From JAAEPI01 sp964352625 (GTDB taxonomy: Bacteria; Bacteroidota; Bacteroidia; Cytophagales; Cyclobacteriaceae): DNA of 64,000 bases. The DNA is taken from the NCBI GenBank assembly GCA_964352625.1, contig CAYGSD010000009.1, positions 1 through 64,000 on the forward strand. The letters run 5' to 3'. The position numbers and the translations under genes were made by a program. Every line of letters starts with the position of its first letter. Within the stretch, counting starts at the first letter, position 1. Shown here in pieces: positions 34,775 to 43,254 of the stretch. Under the pieces are notes generated by a model, which had not been told where the DNA came from, searched no databases, and saw only the letters and a list, made by a program, of their open reading frames with translations.

Positions 34775-36010
34775 TCACCCAGCCACCGCCTGCATAAGCA
34801 AGCCACAGATATACGCTCCGTACGTGCCTAGCACATAACCAGCTACTGCCATCAAAACGCCCACTGGTGCCAATGAGGGATGAAACTCCGTGGCAATGAC
34901 GGGAGCAGATGCCGCTCCGCCCACATTTGCTGTGCTTCCAACCGCCACGAAAAAGTATGGTGCCTTGATAAGTTTGGCGACCAAGGCCAGCAACAAAACA
35001 TGGAAAATGATCCAGGTAAAACCCAGCAAGAAAAGTCCTGGATTGCTAAAGATGGCAAGGATGTCCATGTTCATTCCGATGGTAGCTACAAGAATGTAGA
35101 TGTATGCCCGCCCCATTCGCGACGCTCCCACTCCTTCCAATTCTCTAAGCTTAGTGAAAGACAAAACCACGCCGAGGGTTGTGGATATGACAACTAGCCA
35201 GAAAAAACCAGAGGTAAGGCTGTATTTTTCCAAAACAGGAAAGTTCTCAGACAAGAACGGCACAATCAAATCACTACCAAAATGCCCGACACCAGTACAG
35301 GCAAAAGCCACCATTAAAACCTTCATTAAATCGGTCAAGGTTGGAATCTTAGCAATGCTACTCTGGTAGTTTTCCATTTTCACTTTCAGCGCTTCTATCG
35401 CAGACGTATCGGCCTTTAGTTTCTTGTCTAGAACTTTAGCCACGGCCACTCCGGCTATGAGCACCCCTAACCAAATGTTACCTACGATGATGTCAACAGT
35501 CACCATCTTAGAGAAAACTTCGTCACCCACATTGAATACCTCTTTCATAGCCGCCTGATTCGCACCTCCACCGATCCATGAGCCTGCAATGGTCGTCATA
35601 CCCTGCCAGGTATCACCGCTCACCAAGTCCGGCGACAACTGCTGAAAAATGAGGATAGTAAGTGGTCCTCCCACCATAATCCCAACCGTTCCTGTCAGAA
35701 ACATAATTAGAGCTTTGGGTCCGAGCTTCACAAGCTCCTTCAAATCAACGCTGATGGTCAGTAGCACAAGAGCTGCGGGTAGCAGGTACCTTGAAGCCAT
35801 GAAATACAATTTTGACTGACTAGGGTCAATAAGCCCGGTGGCTTTCAGAATGGAGGGCAAAAAATAGCAAACCAGCAGTGCCGGAACCCACGAATAGAAT
35901 TTCTTCCAAAACGTACTTTCAAGGTTTGAGGTATAAAAAACGAGACCAAGTATCAGCATCAAAATGCCGAAAATGGTCGCGTCATTGGTGATCAAGGGTT
36001 GGTTATCCAT
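34775..36010 (-). CDS. DUF819 family membrane permease-like protein
   Basis: A 411-residue integral membrane protein with about ten to twelve hydrophobic helices. GTVGIMVGGPLTILIFQQLSP, AGSWIGGGANQAAMKEVF and AVGSTANVGGAASAPVIATEFHPSLAPVGVLMAVAGYVLGTYGAYICGLL are hallmark segments of DUF819, two inverted copies of a GG-rich re-entrant loop as in glutamate:Na+ symporters. The substrate is unknown. Its start overlaps the NUDIX gene's end by eight bases. Its stop codon lies within the attC-like GTTGGACGTCA, so the module may have inserted immediately downstream. Confidence 0.88.
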   Translation of the reverse strand: MDNQPLITNDATIFGILMLILGLVFYTSNLESTFWKKFYSWVPALLVCYFLPSILKATGLIDPSQSKLYFMASRYLLPAALVLLTISVDLKELVKLGPKALIMFLTGTVGIMVGGPLTILIFQQLSPDLVSGDTWQGMTTIAGSWIGGGANQAAMKEVFNVGDEVFSKMVTVDIIVGNIWLGVLIAGVAVAKVLDKKLKADTSAIEALKVKMENYQSSIAKIPTLTDLMKVLMVAFACTGVGHFGSDLIVPFLSENFPVLEKYSLTSGFFWLVVISTTLGVVLSFTKLRELEGVGASRMGRAYIYILVATIGMNMDILAIFSNPGLFLLGFTWIIFHVLLLALVAKLIKAPYFFVAVGSTANVGGAASAPVIATEFHPSLAPVGVLMAVAGYVLGTYGAYICGLLMQAVAG

Positions 36011-36638
36011 AATATTCTTTCACTATCATTTTAAATTCATTGAGCATCATTGCGGTTGCACCCCAAACTGTTTTTCCTTCCAGATCAAAATAGGGTGCCC
36101 TCAATTCGAAACCCGCTCTGGGCATTACGATTTTTTCTTTTCTAAACTTTTCATCCATGAGATGAAGCAAATCTGCTTTCACAATTTCTGCCACCTCCGA
36201 CTCCTGAGCTACGAACTTAGGTTTTGACGTGACCATTCCCACGACCGGTTGAATCTGAAAATTGCTTGCAAATACATAGAACGATGATAGCGTGCCTACT
36301 ACCTCCACCTCGGTCTGCTTCACACCAATCTCTTCTTCTGTCTCTCTCAAAGCTGCTTCTATTTCATTTTCTCCTATTTCCTGCTTCCCTCCCGGCAATG
36401 CCATTTGCCCACTATGAACGCCCGGATATTCAGGTCTTTGTATCAAAGGGAATCTCACAGTACCACTGTCGGGATAAAGCAAAATCATCACCGATCCTTT
36501 CTTGGGAGGATCTTTGTATTCAAATTTTGATCTGTCGCCATTAATCATTGTGGCAGACATTTGCTCATTGGCGGCTAAGCCCGGGAGTGGTTTTTTTAAT
36601 CTTTCAGCTAAAAACTGAGTAAGGTTATCAAAATTCAT
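36003..36638 (-). CDS. NUDIX CoA pyrophosphatase
   Basis: A 211-residue NUDIX hydrolase. The NUDIX box is intact (GGKQEIGENEIEAALRETEEEIGV), and the upstream LIQRPEYPGVHSGQMALPGG is the extra signature of the CoA-pyrophosphatase (NudL/PCD1) branch, which splits CoA or oxidised CoA to 4'-phosphopantetheine and 3',5'-ADP. It overlaps the DUF819 permease gene by eight bases, so both are expressed together. Confidence 0.92.
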   Translation of the reverse strand: MNFDNLTQFLAERLKKPLPGLAANEQMSATMINGDRSKFEYKDPPKKGSVMILLYPDSGTVRFPLIQRPEYPGVHSGQMALPGGKQEIGENEIEAALRETEEEIGVKQTEVEVVGTLSSFYVFASNFQIQPVVGMVTSKPKFVAQESEVAEIVKADLLHLMDEKFRKEKIVMPRAGFELRAPYFDLEGKTVWGATAMMLNEFKMIVKEYYG

Positions 36639-36704
36639 CGCGCCAAAAATATGAAGAATTTTTGCCCATGATCATTTATATTGCTTTAACCAACTAGTAA
36701 CCCA

Positions 36705-37409
36705 ATGGAAGCACTTCCGGAGTACGTGAGCATCATTTTCGTTCTTATTACAGCCACCACCTATTGTTTCATTCTGTATGCCGCATATTATGCCTTGGGC
36801 AAAAAGCGAAATCCTTTAACCATTCTTGCAAGTCTTCTTCTCCTTTGGTTGCTAGTTACCGGCTATTTGGCTTTCGATGGTTTCTTTCAAAATTTCGAAT
36901 CTTCACCCCCTCGCCTTTTCTTCTTTGTCATCCCCGCCATATTGATCATTCTATTTTTAATAATCAATCCCAAAACAAGAGCGGGGTTGATGAAAATGCC
37001 AATCACATCGCTGACGTACATTCACATAGTTCGGATACCTGTTGAGCTTTGTCTATGGTGGCTGTTTGGGGCAGGCTTAGTTGCTGGGTCCATGACTTTT
37101 GAGGGAATCAACTTTGATATTCTGGCTGGCATCTCCGCTCCTTTTGCCGGTGTTTTCCTAGTCGGGAAAAAGAGTAGTAACAAAATCACGGCTATCCTCT
37201 GGAACCTCATATGTCTCGGACTTGTCCTCCACATTGTCATTCGTGCTATTTCATTGACGCCCTACTTCTATGACGGTTCAGGGGAAGAGTTACAAAACCT
37301 GGCCGTTTTCTATTTCCCGTTCGTTTGGCTGCCAGCGTTTGTTGTACCGGCAGTGATTTTCAGTCACCTTGTTTCGTTGGTTCAGTTGATGAGGAAATCA
37401 GATTCCTAA
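36705..37409 (+). CDS. Polytopic membrane protein of unknown function
   Basis: A 234-residue protein with about seven hydrophobic segments starting at residue 7. Conserved-looking features are MKMPITSLTYIHIVRIPVELCLWWLF and SLTPYFYDGSGEELQNLAVFYFPFVWLPAFVVPAVIFSHLVSLVQL. I recall similar seven-helix hypothetical proteins in Bacteroidota but no function. It is divergent from the NUDIX gene and 49 bases upstream of the next plus-strand gene. Confidence 0.75.
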   Translation: MEALPEYVSIIFVLITATTYCFILYAAYYALGKKRNPLTILASLLLLWLLVTGYLAFDGFFQNFESSPPRLFFFVIPAILIILFLIINPKTRAGLMKMPITSLTYIHIVRIPVELCLWWLFGAGLVAGSMTFEGINFDILAGISAPFAGVFLVGKKSSNKITAILWNLICLGLVLHIVIRAISLTPYFYDGSGEELQNLAVFYFPFVWLPAFVVPAVIFSHLVSLVQLMRKSDS

Positions 37410-37458
37410 ACGGCAATTCCCAACTTCAAATTAACTTCGCTCTCCCAACTCGATTGAT

Positions 37459-38622
37459 TTGAAAATACACGCCGACAACTCGCAAGACCTAACCGAATTC
37501 ATTCAGGTGAACATCAAAATGAATGCTGGTAATCCAAATTACATTCGTCCCCTTGATAAGGATGTAAAAGAGGTTTTCGATCCTTCGAAGAATAAGGCGC
37601 TACGACAGGGAAAAATACAACGCTGGTTGCTCAAGTCGAATGACGGTGCTTTACTCGGCCGCATTGCTGCTTTTGTAAATCCGAAATACACCAACAAAGG
37701 AGACAAAGTAACGCCAGGTGGCTTGGGATTTTTCGAGTGCATAGACGATCAGGAGGCAGCAAACTTGCTGTTTGATACCGCTAAGGAGTGGTTAGCAGCA
37801 GAAGGAAAGGATGCCATGGATGGGCCCATAAATATGGGTGAGAGAGATAAATGGTGGGGCTTGCTAGTAGAAGGTTTTCACCCTGCCCAATACAACATCA
37901 ACTATAACCCTCCCTATTATCAGAAGCTTTTCGAAACGTACGGGTTCGAAGTGTTCTATTATCAGAATTGTTATGGGATGTCTCTTGAGAAAGATGCGCA
38001 GCTGGATGAGAAATTCTATAAGACCCATGCTCAGTTTGAAGCCAATACTGATTTTGAAGCAAGGCATTTCAAGAAAAATCAATTAGAAAAATTCGCTAGA
38101 GATTTTTGCACAGTTTACAATGGTGCATGGTCAGGACACGCCGGGAACAAGACTATGGCAGAAGCGCAAGCCATCAAGATCTTCAGATCAATGAAGCCAG
38201 TCATTCATGAGAAATTGGTGTGGTTTGTCTATCACAAGGAAACGCCCGTCGCAATGTGGCTAAACTTGCCAGACATCAATCAGATTTTCAAACACATGAA
38301 TGGGAAGTTTAATCCGTGGAGTAAATTGAAATTTCTCTATTACAAGACTTTCGTCCCAAATCATTCATTCGTTGGACTTGTCTTCGGTGTTGTACCGGAG
38401 TTTCAAGGAACCGGAGTTGACAGCTTTATGATAGTTTCCGGTGAAGCGGAAATTAAAAAACACACCGCTTTCAATCAGCTGGAACTACAATGGCAAGGAG
38501 ATTTCAATCCCAAAATCAATAATATCTCTAAGAACATTGGAGCAACTATCGTTAGAAGACTAGCGACCTACAGGTATACCTTCGATCGCTCCATGCCATT
38601 CGAAAGACACCCGATCATTTAG
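37459..38622 (+). CDS. GNAT-like acyltransferase-fold protein
   Basis: A 387-residue cytosolic protein. GALLGRIAAFVNPKY, a substrate-side core (GPINMGERDKWWGLLVEGFHPAQYNINYNPPYYQKLFETYGFEVFYYQNCYGMSL) and GLVFGVVPEFQGTGVDSFMIVSGEAEIKK resemble the acyl-CoA N-acyltransferase fold, including the V-x-P-x-x-Q/R-G-x-G CoA loop (VVPEFQGTGV). Reaction and substrate unknown. The start codon appears to be TTG at 37459, since no ATG precedes the conserved N-terminus. It overlaps the end of the convergent msrA by eight bases. Confidence 0.75.
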   Translation: MKIHADNSQDLTEFIQVNIKMNAGNPNYIRPLDKDVKEVFDPSKNKALRQGKIQRWLLKSNDGALLGRIAAFVNPKYTNKGDKVTPGGLGFFECIDDQEAANLLFDTAKEWLAAEGKDAMDGPINMGERDKWWGLLVEGFHPAQYNINYNPPYYQKLFETYGFEVFYYQNCYGMSLEKDAQLDEKFYKTHAQFEANTDFEARHFKKNQLEKFARDFCTVYNGAWSGHAGNKTMAEAQAIKIFRSMKPVIHEKLVWFVYHKETPVAMWLNLPDINQIFKHMNGKFNPWSKLKFLYYKTFVPNHSFVGLVFGVVPEFQGTGVDSFMIVSGEAEIKKHTAFNQLELQWQGDFNPKINNISKNIGATIVRRLATYRYTFDRSMPFERHPII

Positions 38623-39154
38623 CAAGTTTGTCCTTAAACGCTTTTCTGAATTTTTCGACTTTAGGTCGGACGACAAAAGCGCAATAGGGCTCATTGCCAT
38701 GAGAGGCAAGATATTGGTCATGATAATCTTCCGCCGGATAGAATTTCTCAAATTTTGAAATTTCGGTCACAATAGGGTCAGGCCAAATTTTAGCTTCTGA
38801 GAGTTGGGACTTATAGGCCTCCGCAATCTTTTTTTGCTCTTCGTCATGGTAAAAAACAACCGAACGATATTGCGTACCCACATCATTTCCTTGTCTGTTT
38901 AGAGTAGTCGGGTCGTGGGTTTTCCAGAAAACTTCAAGGATTTCCTCGAATGAGATTTCCTCCGCATCAAACTCAATTCTGACCACCTCAGCGTGACCGG
39001 TTTCGCCAGTGCATACGGCTTTGTACGTTGGGTTCTCAACATGTCCACCACTGTATCCAGATTTCACACTCTTTACTCCTTTCAATTCTGTAAAAATGGC
39101 CTCTGTACACCAGAAACATCCATTTCCAAATGTAGCTTGCTGCAATTCACTCAT
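38615..39154 (-). CDS. msrA: Peptide-methionine (S)-S-oxide reductase
   Basis: Repairs methionine S-sulfoxide in oxidised proteins. The start at 39154 gives a 179-residue protein, MSELQQATFGNGCFWCTEAIF, with catalytic Cys13 in GCFWC. Also present are GYSGGHVENPTYKAVCTGETGHAEVVRIEFD and the FWKTHDPTTLNRQGNDVGTQYRSVVFYHDEEQ core, all typical. Its ATG overlaps the stop of the PhoX-like gene (TAATG), which supports this start over the longer frame and suggests co-translation. Confidence 0.96.
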   Translation of the reverse strand: MSELQQATFGNGCFWCTEAIFTELKGVKSVKSGYSGGHVENPTYKAVCTGETGHAEVVRIEFDAEEISFEEILEVFWKTHDPTTLNRQGNDVGTQYRSVVFYHDEEQKKIAEAYKSQLSEAKIWPDPIVTEISKFEKFYPAEDYHDQYLASHGNEPYCAFVVRPKVEKFRKAFKDKLAK

Positions 39155-40719
39155 TAAACTATTGTTTGAAGTCTCTCTATTATCTCTCCCTGAATGGCCA
39201 CAACAGCCGATCGTGGGACGGTAGTTCCGCCGTTTGGCCAATTAGATGTCAAATTGGCCAAATCCTTGGTGTTGCTTCCCGGATGCTGAACACTTAGGAA
39301 GAGGGTCTCTCCATCCGGCGCAAAGAAAGGGCCGGTAAATTCTGCGTCATTCGGTGCACTTGCTACCTGAAAAACCTCGCCTGCCTCCTCCCCATGTCTC
39401 ACCAAAACGAAGAGTCCATTGTTGCCAAATTTCTCATAAGGTGCCTTACCCATAGCACTCCCGGAAATATCAGAACAAAACCATAAGTTTCCAGCCTTAT
39501 CAAACGCCATGTTATCAGGGCATGAAAATCCAGTCTCCTCTCCTCCTGTGAGAAAAGTATCGTACTCAAATGTGAGCGCATCATAATCGCCCCCTTCTTT
39601 GATGCTCAGTATAGATCCGTGGTAGTTTCCAGCAGGTTTGTTGTTGGTAAGCGTGATTAACACATCACCGGTAATGGGGTCAATGTCAATATCTTCAGGT
39701 CGATCCATCTTAGAACCTCCAACCAAGAGTGACGATTCGCGTGCGCGAATGAGCACTTGCGTCTGATCTTCAAATTTGTCTTTTAATTCTGGTCGGGAAA
39801 TATCCAACCATTCCCAGGTTTTGGCTTCCATGTTGGCCACATAGAGCTTGCCCGGGTATATTTTGCCAGGCTCATCTGAAATGTATTTGAATATGCAACC
39901 ATTATTGATGTCATCTCCTGTATAAACTACCACTCGCTTGTCTGGCAGCTCCTTCACCGTTGCACACTCATGCGCCATTCTGCCAAGGCCAACGTGCTTT
40001 CTGGCACTTCCGGTCTCTACATTTACCTCCACGACCCAGCCATAATGCTGTGGCTTATGATCAGGCATGAAAGTCTCCCACTTATAATGACTCGGAATGT
40101 GCTCTCCTGTGGCATAGTCATGCTCTCCGTAGAAATTATGGTAGTTCTCCTCACAAGTAAGTATTGTTCCCCATGGAGTGATTCCTCCGGAGCAGTTGCC
40201 CAATGTCCCAACTACAGATCTGTAGCCATCCACCATTTCGGGCCATTCAAAAGGTATCTTACTCGCACCTGTTACCCGATAATTGGCAGGGTCATTAAAT
40301 ACAGGCTTCCACTTCCCATTCTCTTTTTTGATTTTGAGAATAGTCCCTCCCACGGCTCCCATTTCTCTGCGTATTTGCTTTATGCTTCGAACGTCTCCTG
40401 TGTACCCCGAAACAAAGAGTGGCTTCATGTCCTCATGGTTCACCCACAGGATTCCTTCATCAGGATTTTCTGTGGGTAAGAAAGCGATGTAGTCATTGTC
40501 CGATCCGAAAGTGAAAAGATCAGTAATTTGATCGTCTTCCTTTATTAGAATTTCATATTCCAACCCCTCTGCCAGAACAAGATCATCCTTTGAAGAAGGG
40601 AAGATTGAGCTGTCTATTTTGCCTGAATTGCGAACGTTACAAGAAGTGAGAACAGAAGGTAAAGCAGGCAATATCAAGGCGCCTTTACCAATGAAGTCGA
40701 TGAAAGTGCGACGTTTCAT
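39154..40719 (-). CDS. DUF839/PhoX-like exported protein
   Basis: A 521-residue protein of the PhoX/DUF839 beta-propeller family, whose characterised members are calcium- and iron-dependent phosphatases. The N-terminus MKRRTFIDFIGKGALILPALPSVLTSCN looks like a Tat-type or lipoprotein signal (R-R-x-F, then a Cys near residue 27). EGILWVNHEDMKPLF, GNCSGGITPWGTILTCEENYHNFYG, GRMAHECATV and GFSCPDNMAFDKAGNLWFCSD are typical metal-site segments. It might act on phosphate esters in the periplasm. Coupling to msrA by a one-base overlap is unusual. Confidence 0.85.
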   Translation of the reverse strand: MKRRTFIDFIGKGALILPALPSVLTSCNVRNSGKIDSSIFPSSKDDLVLAEGLEYEILIKEDDQITDLFTFGSDNDYIAFLPTENPDEGILWVNHEDMKPLFVSGYTGDVRSIKQIRREMGAVGGTILKIKKENGKWKPVFNDPANYRVTGASKIPFEWPEMVDGYRSVVGTLGNCSGGITPWGTILTCEENYHNFYGEHDYATGEHIPSHYKWETFMPDHKPQHYGWVVEVNVETGSARKHVGLGRMAHECATVKELPDKRVVVYTGDDINNGCIFKYISDEPGKIYPGKLYVANMEAKTWEWLDISRPELKDKFEDQTQVLIRARESSLLVGGSKMDRPEDIDIDPITGDVLITLTNNKPAGNYHGSILSIKEGGDYDALTFEYDTFLTGGEETGFSCPDNMAFDKAGNLWFCSDISGSAMGKAPYEKFGNNGLFVLVRHGEEAGEVFQVASAPNDAEFTGPFFAPDGETLFLSVQHPGSNTKDLANLTSNWPNGGTTVPRSAVVAIQGEIIERLQTIV

Positions 40720-40782
40720 AGAAGGGTATAAAATTGAGTCTTAGATTAATAAAAAACGCTATTTTCGGGGCTAAGCTAACCA

Positions 40783-42045
40783 ATGCCCATGGAATATTAT
40801 ATTATCATTTGTGCGTCTCTTGTTATCATTCTTTCATATTTATTTAGCCGGCTTTCAGAGCGCACCAATATCCCCTCGGTTCTATTGCTTATAGTAAGTG
40901 GTATCATCGCCAGAGAAGCGGTGGCGTTTACAAGCTTCGGTCATACAAAAATCCTGAACACCATCGCTGAAATTAAGCTGATCGAGCTTCTGGGAACCCT
41001 AGGGCTAATCATGATTGTGCTGGAGGCGGCTTTGGATTTGAAGATTACAAAAGAGCGCTTACCGCTTATTTTCAAAGCATTCTTGAGTGGCTTGTTGGTG
41101 CTCCTAGTCACCAACTTTGGTATTGCGGCCATTCTATATCTCACTACATCTGGATTTGATTTTTTGCAGGCAATGATCTACGCATGTCCTCTTGCCATCT
41201 TGAGCAGTGCCATTGTGATTCCCTCTGTTGTAAACCTGACAGAGAACTCAAAAGAGTTCCACATTTATGACAGCACGTTCTCGGATATTTTGGGAATCAT
41301 GATCTTTTATTTCATGATTGAATTGGCTGAACCAACAAGTAATGCAGTGGCTGTTGGCGACTTTTTAGGAGGTCTTGTGATTACCATTTTCACCTCGGTG
41401 TTGTTTAGTTATGTCTTGGTCTACGTCTTTCAAAACATGGAAACAAAGGTGAAACTGTTTCTGATGATTGCGGTGCTTCTCCTTCTTTATAGTGTAGGCA
41501 AAATGATGCACCTATCATCGCTTATCATCATTCTCGTATTTGGCCTGATATTGAGTAATCCCAAGCTCTTTTTCATTGGTCCACTTAAAAAATTACTGGA
41601 CAAGAAAGCCTTAAAAGGAATTTTTGAAACCTTCCATCTGATCACTATGGAAAGTGCGTTTGTTGTACGGACTTTCTTCTTCTTCATTTTCGGCTTTTCT
41701 GTATCAATTGCGTCCCTGTTCGACGTGAGAGTAGCGATAATCAGCGGTGCAATCATTATTGCTATTTATGCTCTGAGAGGAGTAATTCTCGCCTTCTTAA
41801 TGAAAGCGAAAGAGGTAAAACTTGCAACCTTAATAGCCCCAAGGGGATTAATAACCCTTTTGTTGTTTTATTCTATTCCTGATGAGCTTAAGAATGAAAA
41901 CTTCAATAGCGGTATTCTATTATTTGTCATTATAATCACCAGCCTCCTTATGACCTACGGGCTTGTGAAATTCGGAAGCAAGGAGCCCACAGGCGATGTT
42001 CTTCTTAGTGAAGAACCTGCTGAAGGTTCTGTTCAAAATAATTAG
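40783..42045 (+). CDS. Cation:proton antiporter (CPA family)
   Basis: A 420-residue membrane protein with about twelve helices and a short C-terminal tail. SRLSERTNIPSVLLLIVSGIIAREA and LGLIMIVLEAALDLKI match the Na+/H+ exchanger (PF00999-like) opening; DSTFSDILGIMIFYFMIEL contains the conserved acidic pair region. It lacks the TrkA-N or TrkA-C domains found in KefB-type proteins. The ion is likely Na+ or K+. It is 26 bases upstream of the SRPBCC gene. Confidence 0.88.
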   Translation: MPMEYYIIICASLVIILSYLFSRLSERTNIPSVLLLIVSGIIAREAVAFTSFGHTKILNTIAEIKLIELLGTLGLIMIVLEAALDLKITKERLPLIFKAFLSGLLVLLVTNFGIAAILYLTTSGFDFLQAMIYACPLAILSSAIVIPSVVNLTENSKEFHIYDSTFSDILGIMIFYFMIELAEPTSNAVAVGDFLGGLVITIFTSVLFSYVLVYVFQNMETKVKLFLMIAVLLLLYSVGKMMHLSSLIIILVFGLILSNPKLFFIGPLKKLLDKKALKGIFETFHLITMESAFVVRTFFFFIFGFSVSIASLFDVRVAIISGAIIIAIYALRGVILAFLMKAKEVKLATLIAPRGLITLLLFYSIPDELKNENFNSGILLFVIIITSLLMTYGLVKFGSKEPTGDVLLSEEPAEGSVQNN

Positions 42046-42071
42046 ATTTACTAACAGCAGAGAATAAGCAT

Positions 42072-42524
42072 ATGAAAGAGTTGGAAAAAAGCGCCAAGGA
42101 TGGAAGGATCAATGAGAATGCAAGTATCAGGGATCGTCAGTCCTTGATCATCAATGCGCCGATTCAAAAGGTCTGGGATATATTATCTGATGTCAAAAAC
42201 TGGCCTACTTGGAACAAAGAAATTAAGTCTGCGGAGTGTGACAAGGTTGAAGTTGGGGCCGAGTTTAATTGGACGATCAGACTCACCCATTTTTCCTCGA
42301 CTTTTCAGGTCGTAGACGCCCCTACTTTACTCACTTGGACAGGAAAGTCCAAACTGGTAAAATCAATCTTTGTTTGGAACCTGGAAGCCAGCGATGAGCA
42401 GACTATTCTGACCGTAGAAGAATCAGTCGAGGGTTTTATCCTTCCTGTATTCAACAACCAGTCGAAACTACATGATATTCTTGTAGGCTGGATTGAAGCT
42501 TTAAAGATCAAAGCTGAGGATTAA
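42072..42524 (+). CDS. SRPBCC family protein (START-like fold)
   Basis: A 150-residue cytosolic protein of the polyketide-cyclase/SRPBCC type. RQSLIINAPIQKVWDILSDVKNWPTWNKEIKSAE is the classic first strand and helices, and FQVVDAPTLLTWTGKSKLVKSIFVWNLEASDEQTILTVEESVEGF the antiparallel sheet. Such proteins bind hydrophobic ligands in a cavity; the ligand here is unknown. It follows the antiporter closely and overlaps the convergent TPR gene by four bases. Confidence 0.85.
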   Translation: MKELEKSAKDGRINENASIRDRQSLIINAPIQKVWDILSDVKNWPTWNKEIKSAECDKVEVGAEFNWTIRLTHFSSTFQVVDAPTLLTWTGKSKLVKSIFVWNLEASDEQTILTVEESVEGFILPVFNNQSKLHDILVGWIEALKIKAED

Positions 42525-43219
42525 TTCAGCGCTGCAAGCTCTTTTTTAGCCAATTCAAAATCTGGCTTTACCTTCAAAATATTTTGATAATATTCCTTGG
42601 CAGCCTCCTTATTTCCTCTGGCCACTTCAATCATGGCTTTTAGCCTTAGCGCTGACAATTTCATATTTACTTCCTGTCCTTCGCTCTTTTCGGTAGGGAA
42701 AACAAGAGCGGTTCCTTCAGCCAATTTGTGATTGGTTAGAAGTTCCGCTGAAGACAAAGCTTCCTCAAAAAGTTTCAAATCCATTTGCAGGAAGCCCATT
42801 TTGTAGAGTCGTCCAATATCGTCGGTATTATTCAAATACAGTCGCTCGTAAAATTTCAAAGCCTTATTCTTGACACCCAGATTTTCAAAGCTAATAGCCG
42901 CAATTTCAGTAGCAAGCATATCGTCGGGAACGAAGTTGGCTACTTCTTGGGCAACCAAAGCAGCAGAGGCATACATCTGGCTTTCGAAATAAATCAGTGC
43001 CAATGAATCTCTCAATCCAGCATTATTAGGGTTTTCAGCCAAGAGATTATATAGAGCCATTCTCGAAACTTCAGAATCATTGTACCTTCTGGACGCCTCA
43101 TAAATGAATATCTTTTTGGCCAACTCAGGGGGTACAGAATCATTGGCGACCTGAGGTGTGACCTGTCCAAACAATGAAACACTACTTAATAAAACTGCAA
43201 ACAGCACTGTACTTCTCAT
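42521..43219 (-). CDS. Exported TPR protein
   Basis: A 232-residue protein with a signal peptide (residues 1-19, ending SLFGQ) and tetratricopeptide-like helical repeats across the mature part (YNLLAENPNNAGLRDSLALIYFESQMYASA, AAISFENLGVKNKALKFYERLYLNN, YYQNILKVKPDFELAKKELAAL). It is periplasmic or envelope-associated and probably a scaffold. It lies 36 bases downstream of the CCA-adding enzyme gene on the same strand. Confidence 0.85.
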   Translation of the reverse strand: MRSTVLFAVLLSSVSLFGQVTPQVANDSVPPELAKKIFIYEASRRYNDSEVSRMALYNLLAENPNNAGLRDSLALIYFESQMYASAALVAQEVANFVPDDMLATEIAAISFENLGVKNKALKFYERLYLNNTDDIGRLYKMGFLQMDLKLFEEALSSAELLTNHKLAEGTALVFPTEKSEGQEVNMKLSALRLKAMIEVARGNKEAAKEYYQNILKVKPDFELAKKELAALN

Positions 43220-43254
43220 GGATTCTAATTTTTAAGAGGCGGCAAAAATAGTGA

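Noticed and set aside
39155..39241. Longer N-terminus for MsrA
   Set aside because: The extra 29 residues overlap the PhoX-like coding region in another frame and do not resemble a signal peptide; the ATG at 39154 gives the normal MsrA start.
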